Origin: Marivirga harenae
GTDB lineage: Bacteria; Bacteroidota; Bacteroidia; Cytophagales; Cyclobacteriaceae
Assembly (NCBI RefSeq): GCF_030534335.1
Contig: NZ_CP130565.1
Span: 2,811,501-2,875,500, forward strand
Direction: 5' to 3'
Length of the DNA stretch: 64,000 nucleotides
In this document: positions 9,339 through 18,401 of the stretch, in pieces
Position numbering within the stretch: the first letter of the stretch is position 1
How the letters are laid out: each line of letters starts with the position of its first letter
Notes under the pieces: generated by a model
What the model was told of the DNA's origin: nothing
Seen by the model: the letters and a program-made list of their open reading frames with translations, nothing else
The model's database searches: none
Made by a program: the position numbers and the translations under genes

Positions 9339-10754
9339 ATGGTTAAAGACTGTCAGTCAGTATGGAATAATTGTCTTCACTCCATAAAGGAAGGAGTAGG
9401 GGAGCAAAGTTTTAACACTTGGTTTTCTCCTATTGAGCCGGTTAAGCTTGAAAATAACGTATTAACGATTCAAGTCCCGAGCCAATTCTTCTATGAGTGG
9501 TTAGAGGAGCACTATGTACATATCCTGCGGAAAGTGATTCATCAGGAACTTGGGCCGGAAGGTAGATTAGAATACTCAGTTATTGTTGATAAGGGAAACG
9601 ATAAGTATAAACCATTTACTATCAACTTACCGAACAACAATAAATCTAACAAACCAAAGGAACAGCAAAGGGAGCAGCCTTTGAATCCATTTGCTTTAAA
9701 TGGTGTAGATTTGAGTCAACAAAACTCACAGCTCAATCCAAATTATACATTTGACACTTTTATTGAAGGAGATTGTAATCGATTGGCTAGGTCGGCCGGT
9801 TATGCGGTAGCGAAAAAACCAGGAATAACCTCATTCAATCCGTTGATGATTTATGGCGGAGTAGGACTGGGTAAAACCCATTTGGTTCAAGCCATAGGGA
9901 ATGAAATTAAAGATACGTTGAATGGTAAATTCGTTTTGTATGTTTCGTCCGAGAAATTCACAAATCAGTTTATCGATGCTTTAAGAAATAATAAAATTCA
10001 AGATTTTTCTAACTACTATTTACATATTGATGCTTTAATTATTGATGATGTTCAATTTTTAGGAGGTAAAGAAAGAACACAGGAAATATTCTTTCATATT
10101 TTTAATCACTTGCATCAAAATGGTAAGCAAATTATTATGACATCCGATCGTCCACCTAGGGATTTGAAAGGACTGGAAGATAGATTGCTTTCCAGATTTA
10201 AATGGGGATTAACCGCTGATTTGCAACAACCTGATCTGGAAACCAGAATAGCCATCATCCAAAATAAAATGGAGAGCGATGGTATTCACATTCCAGAAGA
10301 TGTGATTGAATATTTAGCTTACTCAGTCGATACTAACATCAGAGAGTTAGAAGGTGTTTTGATTTCATTGATTGCTCATGCTTCTTTAAATCGTAAAGAA
10401 ATCGATTTAGAGTTGGCTAAGCAGACTTTGAAAAATATTGTACATGATATTGAATCAGAAGTAGGCATTGATTTCATTCAAAAAACCATTGCAGAGCATT
10501 TTGCAGTGAAAATCGATGACCTGAAAGCAAAAACTAGAAAGAAGGAAATAGTAATAGCCCGTCAGGTTTCTATGTATTTCTGCAAGGAACACACCAACCA
10601 TTCCTTAAAATCTATAGGCTATCATTTTGGAGGCAGAGACCATTCTACCGTCATTCATGCAGTGCAGTCAGTCAATGACATGATGCAAGTGGATAAACGT
10701 TTCCGTGAAGAAATGGAAGAACTGAAGAAGCGTTTTAAAATGAAGAAGGTTTAA
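9339..10754 (+). CDS. dnaA: Chromosomal replication initiator protein DnaA
   Basis: 471 residues, normal length. DnaA binds DnaA boxes at the origin and melts the DNA unwinding element. Domain I at residues 1-75 (helicase and partner contacts, VWNNCL and FNTWFSPIEP), a low-complexity Asn/Gln/Pro linker at about 95-135, the AAA+ ATPase with Walker A GGVGLGKT (173-180) and Walker B LIIDDVQF (233-240), and domain IV with the DNA-binding signature GRDHSTVIHAVQ from about residue 432. Divergent from mutA. There is no dnaN or recF neighbour, as is common in Bacteroidota, and no DnaA-box cluster next to it. Confidence 0.99.
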   Translation: MVKDCQSVWNNCLHSIKEGVGEQSFNTWFSPIEPVKLENNVLTIQVPSQFFYEWLEEHYVHILRKVIHQELGPEGRLEYSVIVDKGNDKYKPFTINLPNNNKSNKPKEQQREQPLNPFALNGVDLSQQNSQLNPNYTFDTFIEGDCNRLARSAGYAVAKKPGITSFNPLMIYGGVGLGKTHLVQAIGNEIKDTLNGKFVLYVSSEKFTNQFIDALRNNKIQDFSNYYLHIDALIIDDVQFLGGKERTQEIFFHIFNHLHQNGKQIIMTSDRPPRDLKGLEDRLLSRFKWGLTADLQQPDLETRIAIIQNKMESDGIHIPEDVIEYLAYSVDTNIRELEGVLISLIAHASLNRKEIDLELAKQTLKNIVHDIESEVGIDFIQKTIAEHFAVKIDDLKAKTRKKEIVIARQVSMYFCKEHTNHSLKSIGYHFGGRDHSTVIHAVQSVNDMMQVDKRFREEMEELKKRFKMKKV

Positions 10755-10895
10755 GCCCGCTGCCCCCCCCAATGGGAAACCATATTGAAATTAATAGCCA
10801 GTCATTTTTTTATTGTCTCATATAGGAATTAGTCTACAAGATTTTAATCGCCTTAAGGTATTGAATTTCAGCATTATAATAGTAAAGGATTAAAT

Positions 10896-11028
10896 CGACC
10901 ACTTCCGAGCAACTTGGAAAATAGGGAGGGAGGAAAGTTTAGCGAGCCTGCTTGCTCAGACAAGCCAGCGATGACATTAAGGGCAGAAGCATTAAACTTT
11001 CTTGATTTCTTGTATCTTTTTCATCAAG
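10896..11028. repeat. Dispersed intergenic repeat, copy B
   Basis: Second copy of the element at 3379-3520, in the same orientation, starting CGACCACTTCCGAG and ending TTTTTCATCAAG. The GCTTGCTCAGACAAGCCAG core and CATTAAACTTTCTTGATT are identical. The variable middle (after CCAGCG) differs almost completely, which suggests that the two flanking blocks are what is kept. Confidence 0.75.
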
Positions 11029-11104
11029 TTACCGCAGTCTATTGAACTGAACTTCAAAGAAGATAACAAGATGGTCCTGTGTTACAGGATATAAGCCAGG
11101 GTTA

Positions 11105-11126
11105 AACAGCCTTTGGCTGTTCTTTT
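11105..11126 (+). terminator. Possible terminator
   Basis: AACAGCC (11105-11111), loop TTT, GGCTGTT (11115-11121), followed by CTTTT. A 7-bp GC-containing stem with a short T tract. It lies 350 bp past dnaA, so it may end a long dnaA transcript or belong to another unseen RNA. Confidence 0.4.
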
Positions 11127-11266
11127 GATTCTTCTGTGGTTAAATCTCCAGCTTTAGCTAGTTTTTAGTCTTGTTATATAGTAGAAAAAAGTTGAGTGAA
11201 AATGAAAGTAAATAATAATGCCTTTAGTGATATTGAATTGATATTCTATGTGCATTTTGGTCAATT

Positions 11267-12664
11267 CTAAACGGACTCTTTCCTCTTCAAAAAAGCCTCT
11301 TTCTTGATTTTCCTATAATTTTTAGTGGCATGTTCACTACTTAAAATCTTATAAATTTCCGGATGGTCAGGGTATTGGATTAAATAGTTTCTGAAATCTC
11401 CCCACTGCTCTATGGCTTCTTCTTGATTGTAAAACCCAAAGCCTTTGTAGTAGCCTTCTTCTACCAAAACAAAAGCCTTTTCTTCAATAGTTCTTCCTGC
11501 TCCCATTAGCAAATAATCGCTTTTTTCGGATGTGCAGTAATCAATAAAACCTTGAATTTTTTCATTATGTTGTGCGATAGATTCTTCACCAGTGCATGCT
11601 CCTTCACATAAATTAAGACTATAATCAAAGCAAGCCCCCGGGCTGGATTGTATTCCGGCAAATTTTGGACAAATTTTGAGTTTCTTGCTAGCCTCTGTTA
11701 AAAAGCTAAAACCAGAAGCATGGTTGGGGAAGCGCATTAAATTTTGCATTCCTGCTTGTTTTCGACCCAGTTGCAATCTTTTATAACCCTGCCGATCTTC
11801 ATATAGATGGATAGAATATCCAGGGCTGTTATTCTTTTGAGCCCTGTTATACCTTGGCCAATTTTTCCTTATTTCATGCGATTCATGTAGCAGCGCTATT
11901 AATTCATTTCCAGTCAAGTAGTAATCTATATGATGGATCTGACTTTGAAATGCTTGTTTGGCTACTTCCAATTTACTTCCACCAAAATGGCTGCTTACCC
12001 GCTTTTTGATATTTTTAGCTTTGCCAACATAAATGATTTGATTTTTGGCATTCAAGAAATAGTAAACCCCTGCGGACTCAGGCAATTCCTCATACACTTT
12101 TCGATCTAGGTTTTCGGGTACATTGGCGACAGCAGCATTGTTTTTCAATGATTTTTTAATCACCTCCTCTTTATCATGCTGAACCAATTGGGTGAAAAGC
12201 TCTGCTGTAGCTATAGCGTCTCCAAAAGCTCGATGTCGGTCATTTATTTTGATCCCTCTGTTTTCGCAGATGTTTCCGAGGCTGTAACTTTTTAGACCAG
12301 GAAATATCTTTCGACTTAAGCGGACTGTACAAAGCTTTTTTAATTTCAACTCATAGCCCAAATCCTGAAATGCAGCCTTAACAAATGAATAGTCGAAATT
12401 TACACTATGAGCGACAAAAATATTTCCTTCTAATAGCTCATGAATAGTTTTAGCCTCCTCATAGAATTTAGGAGCCTCTTCCACCATTTGGTCATTAATT
12501 CCATGTATAGCAGACAATTGTGGAGGAATATGACGCTCAGGATTGATTAAAGATTGATATTCTTTGACCACTTTTTCACCGTCATGTAAAATAATTGCAA
12601 TTTCACATATTCTGTTTCGGGCTGCGTAGCCTCCAGTGGTTTCAATATCAACTATGGCGTACAT
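11267..12664 (-). CDS. DEDDh exonuclease fused to a GIY-YIG (UvrC/Cho-like) nuclease
   Basis: 465 residues. The N-terminal half is a DnaQ-like 3'-5' exonuclease with motifs DIETTG (D6, E8), HSVNFD (86-91) and HRAFGD (H144, D149). After a short linker comes a GIY-YIG nuclease domain, GVYYF (199-203) and YVGKAKNIKKR (212-222), then a UvrC/Cho-like C-terminal part with a Cys cluster (CFDYSLNLCEGACTGE). Exonuclease-UvrC-like fusions are known in several phyla and are thought to act in DNA repair. The gene stands alone, convergent with dnaA. Family assignment is firm; the physiological substrate is not. Confidence 0.9.
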   Translation of the reverse strand: MYAIVDIETTGGYAARNRICEIAIILHDGEKVVKEYQSLINPERHIPPQLSAIHGINDQMVEEAPKFYEEAKTIHELLEGNIFVAHSVNFDYSFVKAAFQDLGYELKLKKLCTVRLSRKIFPGLKSYSLGNICENRGIKINDRHRAFGDAIATAELFTQLVQHDKEEVIKKSLKNNAAVANVPENLDRKVYEELPESAGVYYFLNAKNQIIYVGKAKNIKKRVSSHFGGSKLEVAKQAFQSQIHHIDYYLTGNELIALLHESHEIRKNWPRYNRAQKNNSPGYSIHLYEDRQGYKRLQLGRKQAGMQNLMRFPNHASGFSFLTEASKKLKICPKFAGIQSSPGACFDYSLNLCEGACTGEESIAQHNEKIQGFIDYCTSEKSDYLLMGAGRTIEEKAFVLVEEGYYKGFGFYNQEEAIEQWGDFRNYLIQYPDHPEIYKILSSEHATKNYRKIKKEAFLKRKESV

Positions 12665-12750
12665 GGTTTAGGTATGGACTGTAGTTAGAATGTTTAATAG
12701 ATTAGATAAAGATAACATATATCTTAAATTTCGGTTCCTCATAAAAAGAA

Positions 12751-12782
12751 AAACCTCACAGATTTTTCAAGCTGTGAGGTTT
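12751..12782 (-). terminator. Rho-independent terminator of the S41 protease-hmgA unit
   Basis: AAACCTCACAG (12751-12761) and CTGTGAGGTTT (12772-12782) form a perfect 11-bp stem with a 10-nt loop. On the minus strand it runs into TTTTTCTTTTT, 23 bp after the hmgA stop. Confidence 0.88.
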
Positions 12783-12805
12783 CTACTTTAAAATTTCAGT
12801 AGATA

Positions 12806-13966
12806 TTATTCAGTCCAACTCATCGGATATTTCTTGTCCATAAATTCTTTACCTTCTTCTGTAACATATAACGGTTTGAAAGTATCTAGCATTACAGCCA
12901 ACTCTTCAGTTTCTTTTGCTCCAATACTTTTCTCAACAGTTCCAGGATGCGGTCCATGTGGCAAACCACCAGGGTGAAGCGTAAAGGAACCTCTGTCAAT
13001 TCCTTTTCTACTCATAAAGTTTCCTTCTACATAATATAATACTTCATCAGAATCGATATTACTATGATTATATGGTGCAGGAATTGCATCTGGGTGGTAA
13101 TCAAATAGCCTTGGTACAAAGGAGCATATTACGTATCCAGCCGCTTGGAAAGTTTGATGCACGGGAGGCGGCTGATGAATTCTTCCTGTAATAGGTTCAA
13201 AATCATGAATGGATAAGGTATACGGATATAAAAAGCCATCCCAGCCTACTAAATCAAAAGGGCTATGGTCATAAACATAATGATGGATGTAACCACCTTT
13301 TTTGATTTTTACATGATAATCGCCTTTGGTTTCCTCCGTAATCAATTCTTGCGGTGGATGTATATCTCTTTCGCAATAGGGCGAATGCTCTAAAAGTTGG
13401 CCCAGTTTATTTCTGTATCTACTCACCGTTTCGATTGGACTTGCAGATTCAATAGTTAGATATCTAATTTCACTGCTTTCCCACTCTAATTTGTAAATAG
13501 TCGTTCTGGGAATTACCACATAATCACCAGCTTGAATTTTCAATTTCCCAAATTGAGAGTACATATATCCGCTCCCATCATGAATGAATAACAATTCATC
13601 TGCTTCCGCATTCTTATAATAATAATCCATGCTTTGGCGACTTGGCATACACAGCGCCATGGAAACATCTTTATTCATTAACAAGACTTTTCGGCTACCC
13701 AAGAAGTCACTTCCTGTATTTTTCACCCCTGAGGTATTAAGATGTATCTGTTGTAAAGTCAAATCCTTATCTGGCTTAGTACCATAAGCCACAGAATTCT
13801 TGATTTCCTTCACTCGTGTAGGAGGATTTATATGATATAGGTTGGAATAAATACCCGAAAAACCCAAGGAACTTACTAATTCTTCAGCATAAAGGCTGCC
13901 ATCTGGTTGCCTAAATTGAGTATGTCTCTTAGGTGGAATATTTCCTTTTCTTACGTAGTATGCCAT
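12806..13966 (-). CDS. hmgA: Homogentisate 1,2-dioxygenase
   Basis: 386 residues, matching the Bacteroidota form of the enzyme (shorter than the ~440-residue human form). It opens the ring of homogentisate to maleylacetoacetate in tyrosine and phenylalanine breakdown, using Fe(II) and O2. Seen: the family opening YVRKGNIPPKRHTQFR, the central HHYVYDHSPFDLVGWDG, NHSNIDSDEVLYYVEG and PHGPHPG, which hold the likely His/acidic iron ligands of the cupin core. It lies 19 bp after the S41 protease gene on the same strand, so the two may share a transcript. No other tyrosine-catabolism genes are in the window. Confidence 0.96.
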   Translation of the reverse strand: MAYYVRKGNIPPKRHTQFRQPDGSLYAEELVSSLGFSGIYSNLYHINPPTRVKEIKNSVAYGTKPDKDLTLQQIHLNTSGVKNTGSDFLGSRKVLLMNKDVSMALCMPSRQSMDYYYKNAEADELLFIHDGSGYMYSQFGKLKIQAGDYVVIPRTTIYKLEWESSEIRYLTIESASPIETVSRYRNKLGQLLEHSPYCERDIHPPQELITEETKGDYHVKIKKGGYIHHYVYDHSPFDLVGWDGFLYPYTLSIHDFEPITGRIHQPPPVHQTFQAAGYVICSFVPRLFDYHPDAIPAPYNHSNIDSDEVLYYVEGNFMSRKGIDRGSFTLHPGGLPHGPHPGTVEKSIGAKETEELAVMLDTFKPLYVTEEGKEFMDKKYPMSWTE

Positions 13967-13985
13967 AATATAAAAATTCTGAATA

Positions 13986-15611
13986 TTATTTTTTAGCTAA
14001 TGTTTCAGCTTTGTCAAAAAGTTTAAGTGCTTCTTTAAAGACTTCATTTTGTTTGTTAAAGATAGGGTAGAAGCCTTCGTTATTCCAAATATTTCTGGCA
14101 ATGTAAGCCTTGCTGTACAGTTTTATTAGTTCTTTAGATTTGTTGAAACCTTCGACATCTAAATCAACATTGTTAGTCAAAGCTAGAGATGTTATTTCCT
14201 TCAGCATTGCATCTGTTACTTGGAAATTATTGATGAATCCTTGCATACCCATATTTTCCAACATTTTTTTATTCTTTTCATAATATGAAAAAGTGTATTG
14301 TCTCAAGGTATTACTTAAAAAAAGCTTATTTAAATAAGTAGAAGTTTCTGCAGTATCCAGCGGAACAAAGTAATCCGGCATGATCCCTCCTCCACCATAA
14401 ACAATTCTACCATTCTTAGTAGTATATTTTAATGAGTCTTCAAAATGAATGCTGTCAGCTACAAAGTACTCACCATGTTCATATCTCTCATTCATTTCCT
14501 GTCTATATTCATCAGGATTTTCACCAAATGGTTTTTGGATTGATCTTCCGGATGGAGTATAATACCTTGAAATAGTCAATCTCAGCTCTGATCCGTCTTT
14601 TAATGAAACAGGCATTTGCACTAATCCTTTGCCGAAAGATCTTCTTCCAACTATTAAGCCCCTGTCATTATCTTGGATTGCTCCGGACACAATTTCTGAG
14701 GCAGAGGCACTTCCTTCATTGATGAGTACTATTAAAGAACCTTCTTCAAAGCTTCCGTCTTTAATTGCCCTTGCTTCAGAATTATACCTTTTTTCTTTTC
14801 CTTTTGTGTAGACTATCATGGCATTATCCTTAAGGAATTCATCTGCCATATTGATGGCTTTATCCATGTAACCCCCAGGATTATCTTGTAAATCTAAAAT
14901 CAATTTCTGCATACCTTCACCTTCCAATTTATTCATTGCCTCCATGAATTCATTATAGGTAGTTGCAGAAAACCGACTTACTTTAATATATCCTATTTCT
15001 TCATCAACCATATAGCTAACATCCACAGAATATTGCGGGATTTTATCTCTAATTATTTTGTATTCAACTGGCTCCTTCAAGCCTGATCGCATGATTTTCA
15101 ACTCTACTTCGCTGCCTTTTTCTCCTCTTAAATTCTCATGTACTTGTCTGTTGGTTAAACCGACTCCCGCAATATTTTTATCATCCACTGCAATTATCTT
15201 GTCACCAGACTGTAGCCCAGCAGTTTCTGAGGGGCCACCACTTAAAGGAGCAACGACATAAAGTGTATCATTGAAAATATTAAACTCTATTCCGATACCT
15301 TCGAAATTCCCTTTTAAATCAGCTGAAACCATTTCCAAATCCTTAGCTGGAATGTAAGAAGTGTGAGGGTCTAACTCTTTTATGATTCCTTCAATGGCAC
15401 TATCTACAAGTTTATCGGTATCTACTTCTTCCACATAGTTTTGATCAACTTGTAAAAGAATTTCTTTTATTCTTGTGATTCCCTCTAAAACAGTATCTTT
15501 ACTAGAGGAGGGGTTGGCCATTGTAGCGCCAATTAATATGCCTGCCGCCAATGTTGAAAAAATAATTATGGGCAGTTTAATTTGAAATGAACTATTTTTA
15601 TTTTTATCCAT
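13986..15611 (-). CDS. S41 family C-terminal processing peptidase with PDZ domain
   Basis: 541 residues from ATG at 15611 (MDKNKNSSF). The open frame extends further to a TTG at 15707 but that N-terminus looks random. An uncleaved signal or membrane anchor sits at residues 11-30. A PDZ domain follows (GIGIEFNIFNDTLYVVAP), then the protease domain with the catalytic Ser in GSASASEIVSGA and the Lys in RRSFGKGLVQ. The C-terminal 150 residues are an extra helical region common in Bacteroidota CTPs. It probably trims periplasmic or outer-membrane proteins. Upstream of hmgA with a 19-bp gap. Confidence 0.93.
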   Translation of the reverse strand: MDKNKNSSFQIKLPIIIFSTLAAGILIGATMANPSSSKDTVLEGITRIKEILLQVDQNYVEEVDTDKLVDSAIEGIIKELDPHTSYIPAKDLEMVSADLKGNFEGIGIEFNIFNDTLYVVAPLSGGPSETAGLQSGDKIIAVDDKNIAGVGLTNRQVHENLRGEKGSEVELKIMRSGLKEPVEYKIIRDKIPQYSVDVSYMVDEEIGYIKVSRFSATTYNEFMEAMNKLEGEGMQKLILDLQDNPGGYMDKAINMADEFLKDNAMIVYTKGKEKRYNSEARAIKDGSFEEGSLIVLINEGSASASEIVSGAIQDNDRGLIVGRRSFGKGLVQMPVSLKDGSELRLTISRYYTPSGRSIQKPFGENPDEYRQEMNERYEHGEYFVADSIHFEDSLKYTTKNGRIVYGGGGIMPDYFVPLDTAETSTYLNKLFLSNTLRQYTFSYYEKNKKMLENMGMQGFINNFQVTDAMLKEITSLALTNNVDLDVEGFNKSKELIKLYSKAYIARNIWNNEGFYPIFNKQNEVFKEALKLFDKAETLAKK

Positions 15612-15765
15612 GTGCAATTTTTTATTTTTTCTTGTCGCAGGGAATTTGCAAAAAAAGAAATATTCAGGTGATTTTTTTAATTTAACCTTCGAATTATTTT
15701 TGCTCAATTCTCGTTGAAGAATTTTTATTTTAACAAATAACGCAGGAAATTAGTAAATCGTTGGA

Positions 15766-15795
15766 TTGAAAAGCCTTAAAATTAAATTACCTTTG
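15766..15795 (+). promoter_or_regulatory. Bacteroidota-type promoter of the RIC-like/ruvX/def operon
   Basis: TTG (15766-15768), 19 bp spacer, TACCTTTG (15788-15795). This is a full match to the known Bacteroidota sigma-A consensus TTTG/TAnnTTTG with ideal spacing. The start codon follows 22 bp later. Confidence 0.8.
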
Positions 15796-15817
15796 TAAAA
15801 TACCTAAATTAGTAAAA

Positions 15818-16567
15818 GTGGAATACTCTCAAAAGAAAATAAAGGAATTAGTTGCTGAAAACTACGTTTTTGCATCAGTTCTTTATTATTTAGGTATAGA
15901 ATACTACGAATTCGAAGAAGATTCACTTGAAAAGGTGTGTCAGACAAAAGGCGTTGATCTTCATTACGTAGTAAATGAGCTGGAAAGAATTAATCAAAAC
16001 CAGGAAATAGAAAATATTAAATTACTCTCATTTCCTATTGATTTAATTATCAGTTATTTAAAGCATACTCATTTTATTTTTATCAAAAAGGATTTGCCTT
16101 TTTTAGTGAAGTTGGTTAACAAATTGAATAGTTCTCATCCTGATGTTCTGTCCGTAGAAAGAGAAATAAAGGATGTTTTTCCGTTATTTGTAGAGGATTT
16201 CGTACATCATATTTATGAAGAAGAAGATACTCTTTTTGAGTATATATCGCAGCTAAAAGCTATTGATGATAAAGAGAAAAACCCTTCTAGCTTTTTTTAC
16301 AAGTATCCGAATTTTAATATGCAAAAATTTGCAATTGACCATGAGGTGCATGATGACGAAATGAAAGGGATTCGATTTCTAATGGATCAATATCCGATTG
16401 GAGATTCGACACCGCTCAATGCAAAAGTCCTTTTTTCTGAATTAGAGCGTTTTGAAGATAAATTGAAAGTGCATGCTAAAATTGAAAATGAAGTTCTTTT
16501 TCCTAAAGCCCTGATGTTGGAAAAGTCAGTAAGAAAGAAGTTTGATTCGCTTATTCGTCTTAATTAA
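15818..16567 (+). CDS. RIC/ScdA-like hemerythrin-domain protein (putative Fe-S cluster repair)
   Basis: 249 residues, with a GTG start. The first 60 residues resemble the DUF542 ScdA N-domain (ENYVFASVLYYLGIEYYEFE). The rest is a hemerythrin-like four-helix bundle with His and Glu spaced as di-iron ligands: LKHTHFIF, DFVHHIYEEEDTLFEYI, DHEVHDDEMKGIRF and KVHAKIENEVLFP. Known RIC proteins repair Fe-S clusters after nitrosative or oxidative stress. The ScdA Cys pair of the N-domain is not visible, so the activity may differ. It leads a tight operon: ruvX begins 2 bp after its stop. Confidence 0.8.
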   Translation: MEYSQKKIKELVAENYVFASVLYYLGIEYYEFEEDSLEKVCQTKGVDLHYVVNELERINQNQEIENIKLLSFPIDLIISYLKHTHFIFIKKDLPFLVKLVNKLNSSHPDVLSVEREIKDVFPLFVEDFVHHIYEEEDTLFEYISQLKAIDDKEKNPSSFFYKYPNFNMQKFAIDHEVHDDEMKGIRFLMDQYPIGDSTPLNAKVLFSELERFEDKLKVHAKIENEVLFPKALMLEKSVRKKFDSLIRLN

Positions 16568-16569
16568 TA

Positions 16570-16983
16570 ATGCCCAGAGTACTAGCTATTGATTACGGAA
16601 CTAAAAGAGTGGGTTTGGCAGTTACAGATCCTTTGAAAATAATTGCCTCCCCGATGGAAACAGTTCATTCCAAAGATCTTATTCAATTTTTAAGTGAATA
16701 TTTCCTGCAGGAAGAAGTAGAGTCTGTGGTTTGTGGATATCCAACTAACGAAGAGGGGGAGGCCACTGATGCTACTCGTCATGTAGATGCATTTATTAAT
16801 CTTTTTAAGAAGAAGTTTCCGACAATGCCTTTACATTTGCAGGATGAAAGCTTTAGCTCGCAGGAGGCAATGCAAGCTATGATTAGTTCCGGCTCAAAAA
16901 GGAAACAAAGAAATAAGAAATCTGGTAATATAGATAAAATTAGTGCTGCAATTATATTGCAACAATTTTTAGAAGAGAATTAA
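16570..16983 (+). CDS. ruvX: Holliday junction resolvase-like RuvX (YqgF)
   Basis: 137 residues, the usual size. RNase H-like fold with the first catalytic Asp in LAIDYGTKRVGLAV (D8), the conserved CGYPTNEEGEATD, and DESFSSQEA with the later acidic residues. YqgF proteins are implicated in 16S rRNA 5' end processing and junction resolution. Middle gene of a three-gene operon with 2-bp gaps on both sides. Its pairing with def is common in Bacteroidota and suggests housekeeping translation roles. Confidence 0.95.
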   Translation: MPRVLAIDYGTKRVGLAVTDPLKIIASPMETVHSKDLIQFLSEYFLQEEVESVVCGYPTNEEGEATDATRHVDAFINLFKKKFPTMPLHLQDESFSSQEAMQAMISSGSKRKQRNKKSGNIDKISAAIILQQFLEEN

Positions 16984-16985
16984 TT

Positions 16986-17540
16986 ATGATATATCCTATA
17001 GTAGCATATGGACACCCTGTACTTAAAACAAGAGGAAAAGATTTAGAAAAGGGTGAGATAGATTTAGGGGCATTGGTAGATGACATGTTTGAAACCATGT
17101 ACAATGCTAATGGGGTCGGCTTAGCTGCCCCCCAAATTGGTAAAAGTCTTCGACTTTTTGTGATTGACACGGATCCAATTGAAGAAGAAGGTGAACCTCA
17201 GGTAAAACAAGCTTTTATAAATCCAGAAATACTGGAAGAAGAAGGTGAAGAATGGGCCTTTGAGGAGGGCTGTTTAAGTATTCCTAATATTCGGGAAGAT
17301 GTTGATCGGAAACCGAATATTAGGATCAAGTATTTTGATGAAAATTGGGAAGAACATGAAAAAGAGTTTGATGGATTTGTAGCTCGGGTGATTCAGCATG
17401 AGTATGATCATATTGAGGGCGTATTATTCACAGATCATGTTTCGGCCTTTAAAAAACGTATTTTAAAGGGAAAGTTGGCTAACATCAGTAAAGGCAAGGT
17501 TACGGCTGACTACAAAATGTTGTTTCCGTTAAAGAAATAG
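16986..17540 (+). CDS. def: Peptide deformylase
   Basis: 184 residues. It removes the N-formyl group from new proteins using a metal, usually Fe2+. All three motifs are present: GVGLAAPQIG (residues about 38-47), EEGCLSIPNI (Cys metal ligand) and QHEYDHIEGVLF (two His ligands, catalytic Glu after the Gln replaced in context QHEYDH as normal). Third gene of the operon, 2 bp after ruvX. Confidence 0.98.
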   Translation: MIYPIVAYGHPVLKTRGKDLEKGEIDLGALVDDMFETMYNANGVGLAAPQIGKSLRLFVIDTDPIEEEGEPQVKQAFINPEILEEEGEEWAFEEGCLSIPNIREDVDRKPNIRIKYFDENWEEHEKEFDGFVARVIQHEYDHIEGVLFTDHVSAFKKRILKGKLANISKGKVTADYKMLFPLKK

Positions 17541-17591
17541 AATATGTAAGTTCAGCAGGTAATTAGCTGTTATTTTGTTTGAACTTATTTT

Positions 17592-17599
17592 TATATTTG
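17592..17599 (+). promoter_or_regulatory. Possible -7 promoter element of the TPR gene
   Basis: TATATTTG fits TAnnTTTG exactly. There is no TTG at the ideal 19-bp spacing; TTTG occurs 14 bp upstream. The start codon is 80 bp downstream. Confidence 0.4.
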
Positions 17600-17679
17600 A
17601 ATAATGCAATTAAAAAAGTCGATCTAGAAATATTGGCAAAATTATTGCAGCTATTATCATATAACTTTTTTTATTCATT

Positions 17680-18333
17680 ATGAATCGATTATCAAAAATA
17701 TTAGTCTTAGGTATTATTGTAGCCATTAGTGGATCATTCGCTAGTGCTCAAACGAAAAAAGCTGCAGAATTTATTGAAAACGGAATCAATAAATTTGAGG
17801 AGAAAGAATACATGGAGGCTATTGTCAGCTTTAACGAAGCAATAAAATTAGATCCAAGTGCTCATCAGGCCTATTACATGAGAGGTAATATAAAGCAGAA
17901 ATTTGCCGATGTTCACGGTGCAATGAAAGATTACAATATGTCAATTGAGGCAAAAGAAGATTTTTCGGAAGCCTATTTTGAACGAGGGAACATCAAATAT
18001 TTACTTCAAGATTATTATGGAGCCATTAATGACTATACAAAAACGATCGAATTGAATGAAAATAATTTGGATGCCTACTATAAACGCGGTCAGGCGAAAC
18101 AACAATTAGAGGCATACCAGGATGCTATTAATGACTGTACCAAAATAATTGAAAAGGATAGAGATAATGTAGATGCATATTACTTAAGAGGAGTTTTAAG
18201 AATTGAGTATGGGCAACTTTCTGAGGGTTGCTTGGACTTAAGTAAAGCAGGAGAATTAGGTGATTTGAAAGCTTATGAAATGATTCGTGAAAGATGTAAT
18301 GATATAAAATGCTATCCTTCTGATTTCGAGTGA
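17680..18333 (+). CDS. Secreted tetratricopeptide repeat protein
   Basis: 217 residues. Signal peptide with SFASAQ cleavage region near residue 23. Five or so TPR units follow, with the usual pattern (AIVSFNEAIKLDPSAHQAYY, then HGAMKDYNMSI, GAINDYTKTIELN, DAINDCTKIIE, each about 34 residues). TPRs form a superhelix for protein binding. The last 30 residues contain two Cys (GCLDLS, ERCNDIKC). Ends at a strong bidirectional terminator. The partner is unknown. Confidence 0.9.
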   Translation: MNRLSKILVLGIIVAISGSFASAQTKKAAEFIENGINKFEEKEYMEAIVSFNEAIKLDPSAHQAYYMRGNIKQKFADVHGAMKDYNMSIEAKEDFSEAYFERGNIKYLLQDYYGAINDYTKTIELNENNLDAYYKRGQAKQQLEAYQDAINDCTKIIEKDRDNVDAYYLRGVLRIEYGQLSEGCLDLSKAGELGDLKAYEMIRERCNDIKCYPSDFE

Positions 18334-18355
18334 AGATGAAAAGCATTGAATCCAT

Positions 18356-18393
18356 AAAAAAACCTGTTTAAAATCAATTAAACAGGTTTTTTT
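18356..18393. terminator. Bidirectional Rho-independent terminator
   Basis: A perfect 16-bp stem, 18356-18371 with 18378-18393 (core AACCTGTTTAA), and a 6-nt loop AATCAA. It ends in seven T on the plus strand and seven on the minus strand, so it can stop both the TPR gene and the opposite tRNA transcript. Confidence 0.92.
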
Positions 18394-18401
18394 GTTTGTA
18401 G

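Larger units (their letters stand above)
10755..11266. other. Gene-free stretch after dnaA with repeat copy B
   Basis: 512 bp between dnaA and the convergent exonuclease gene. It contains an eight-C run just after the dnaA stop (10763-10770), copy B of the dispersed repeat (10896-11028) and one terminator-like hairpin (11105-11121). No coding frame is convincing. Confidence 0.65.

Noticed and set aside
15612-15707. Longer N-terminus of the S41 protease from a TTG at 15707
   Set aside because: The extra 32 residues look random and would bury the membrane anchor; ATG at 15611 fits.
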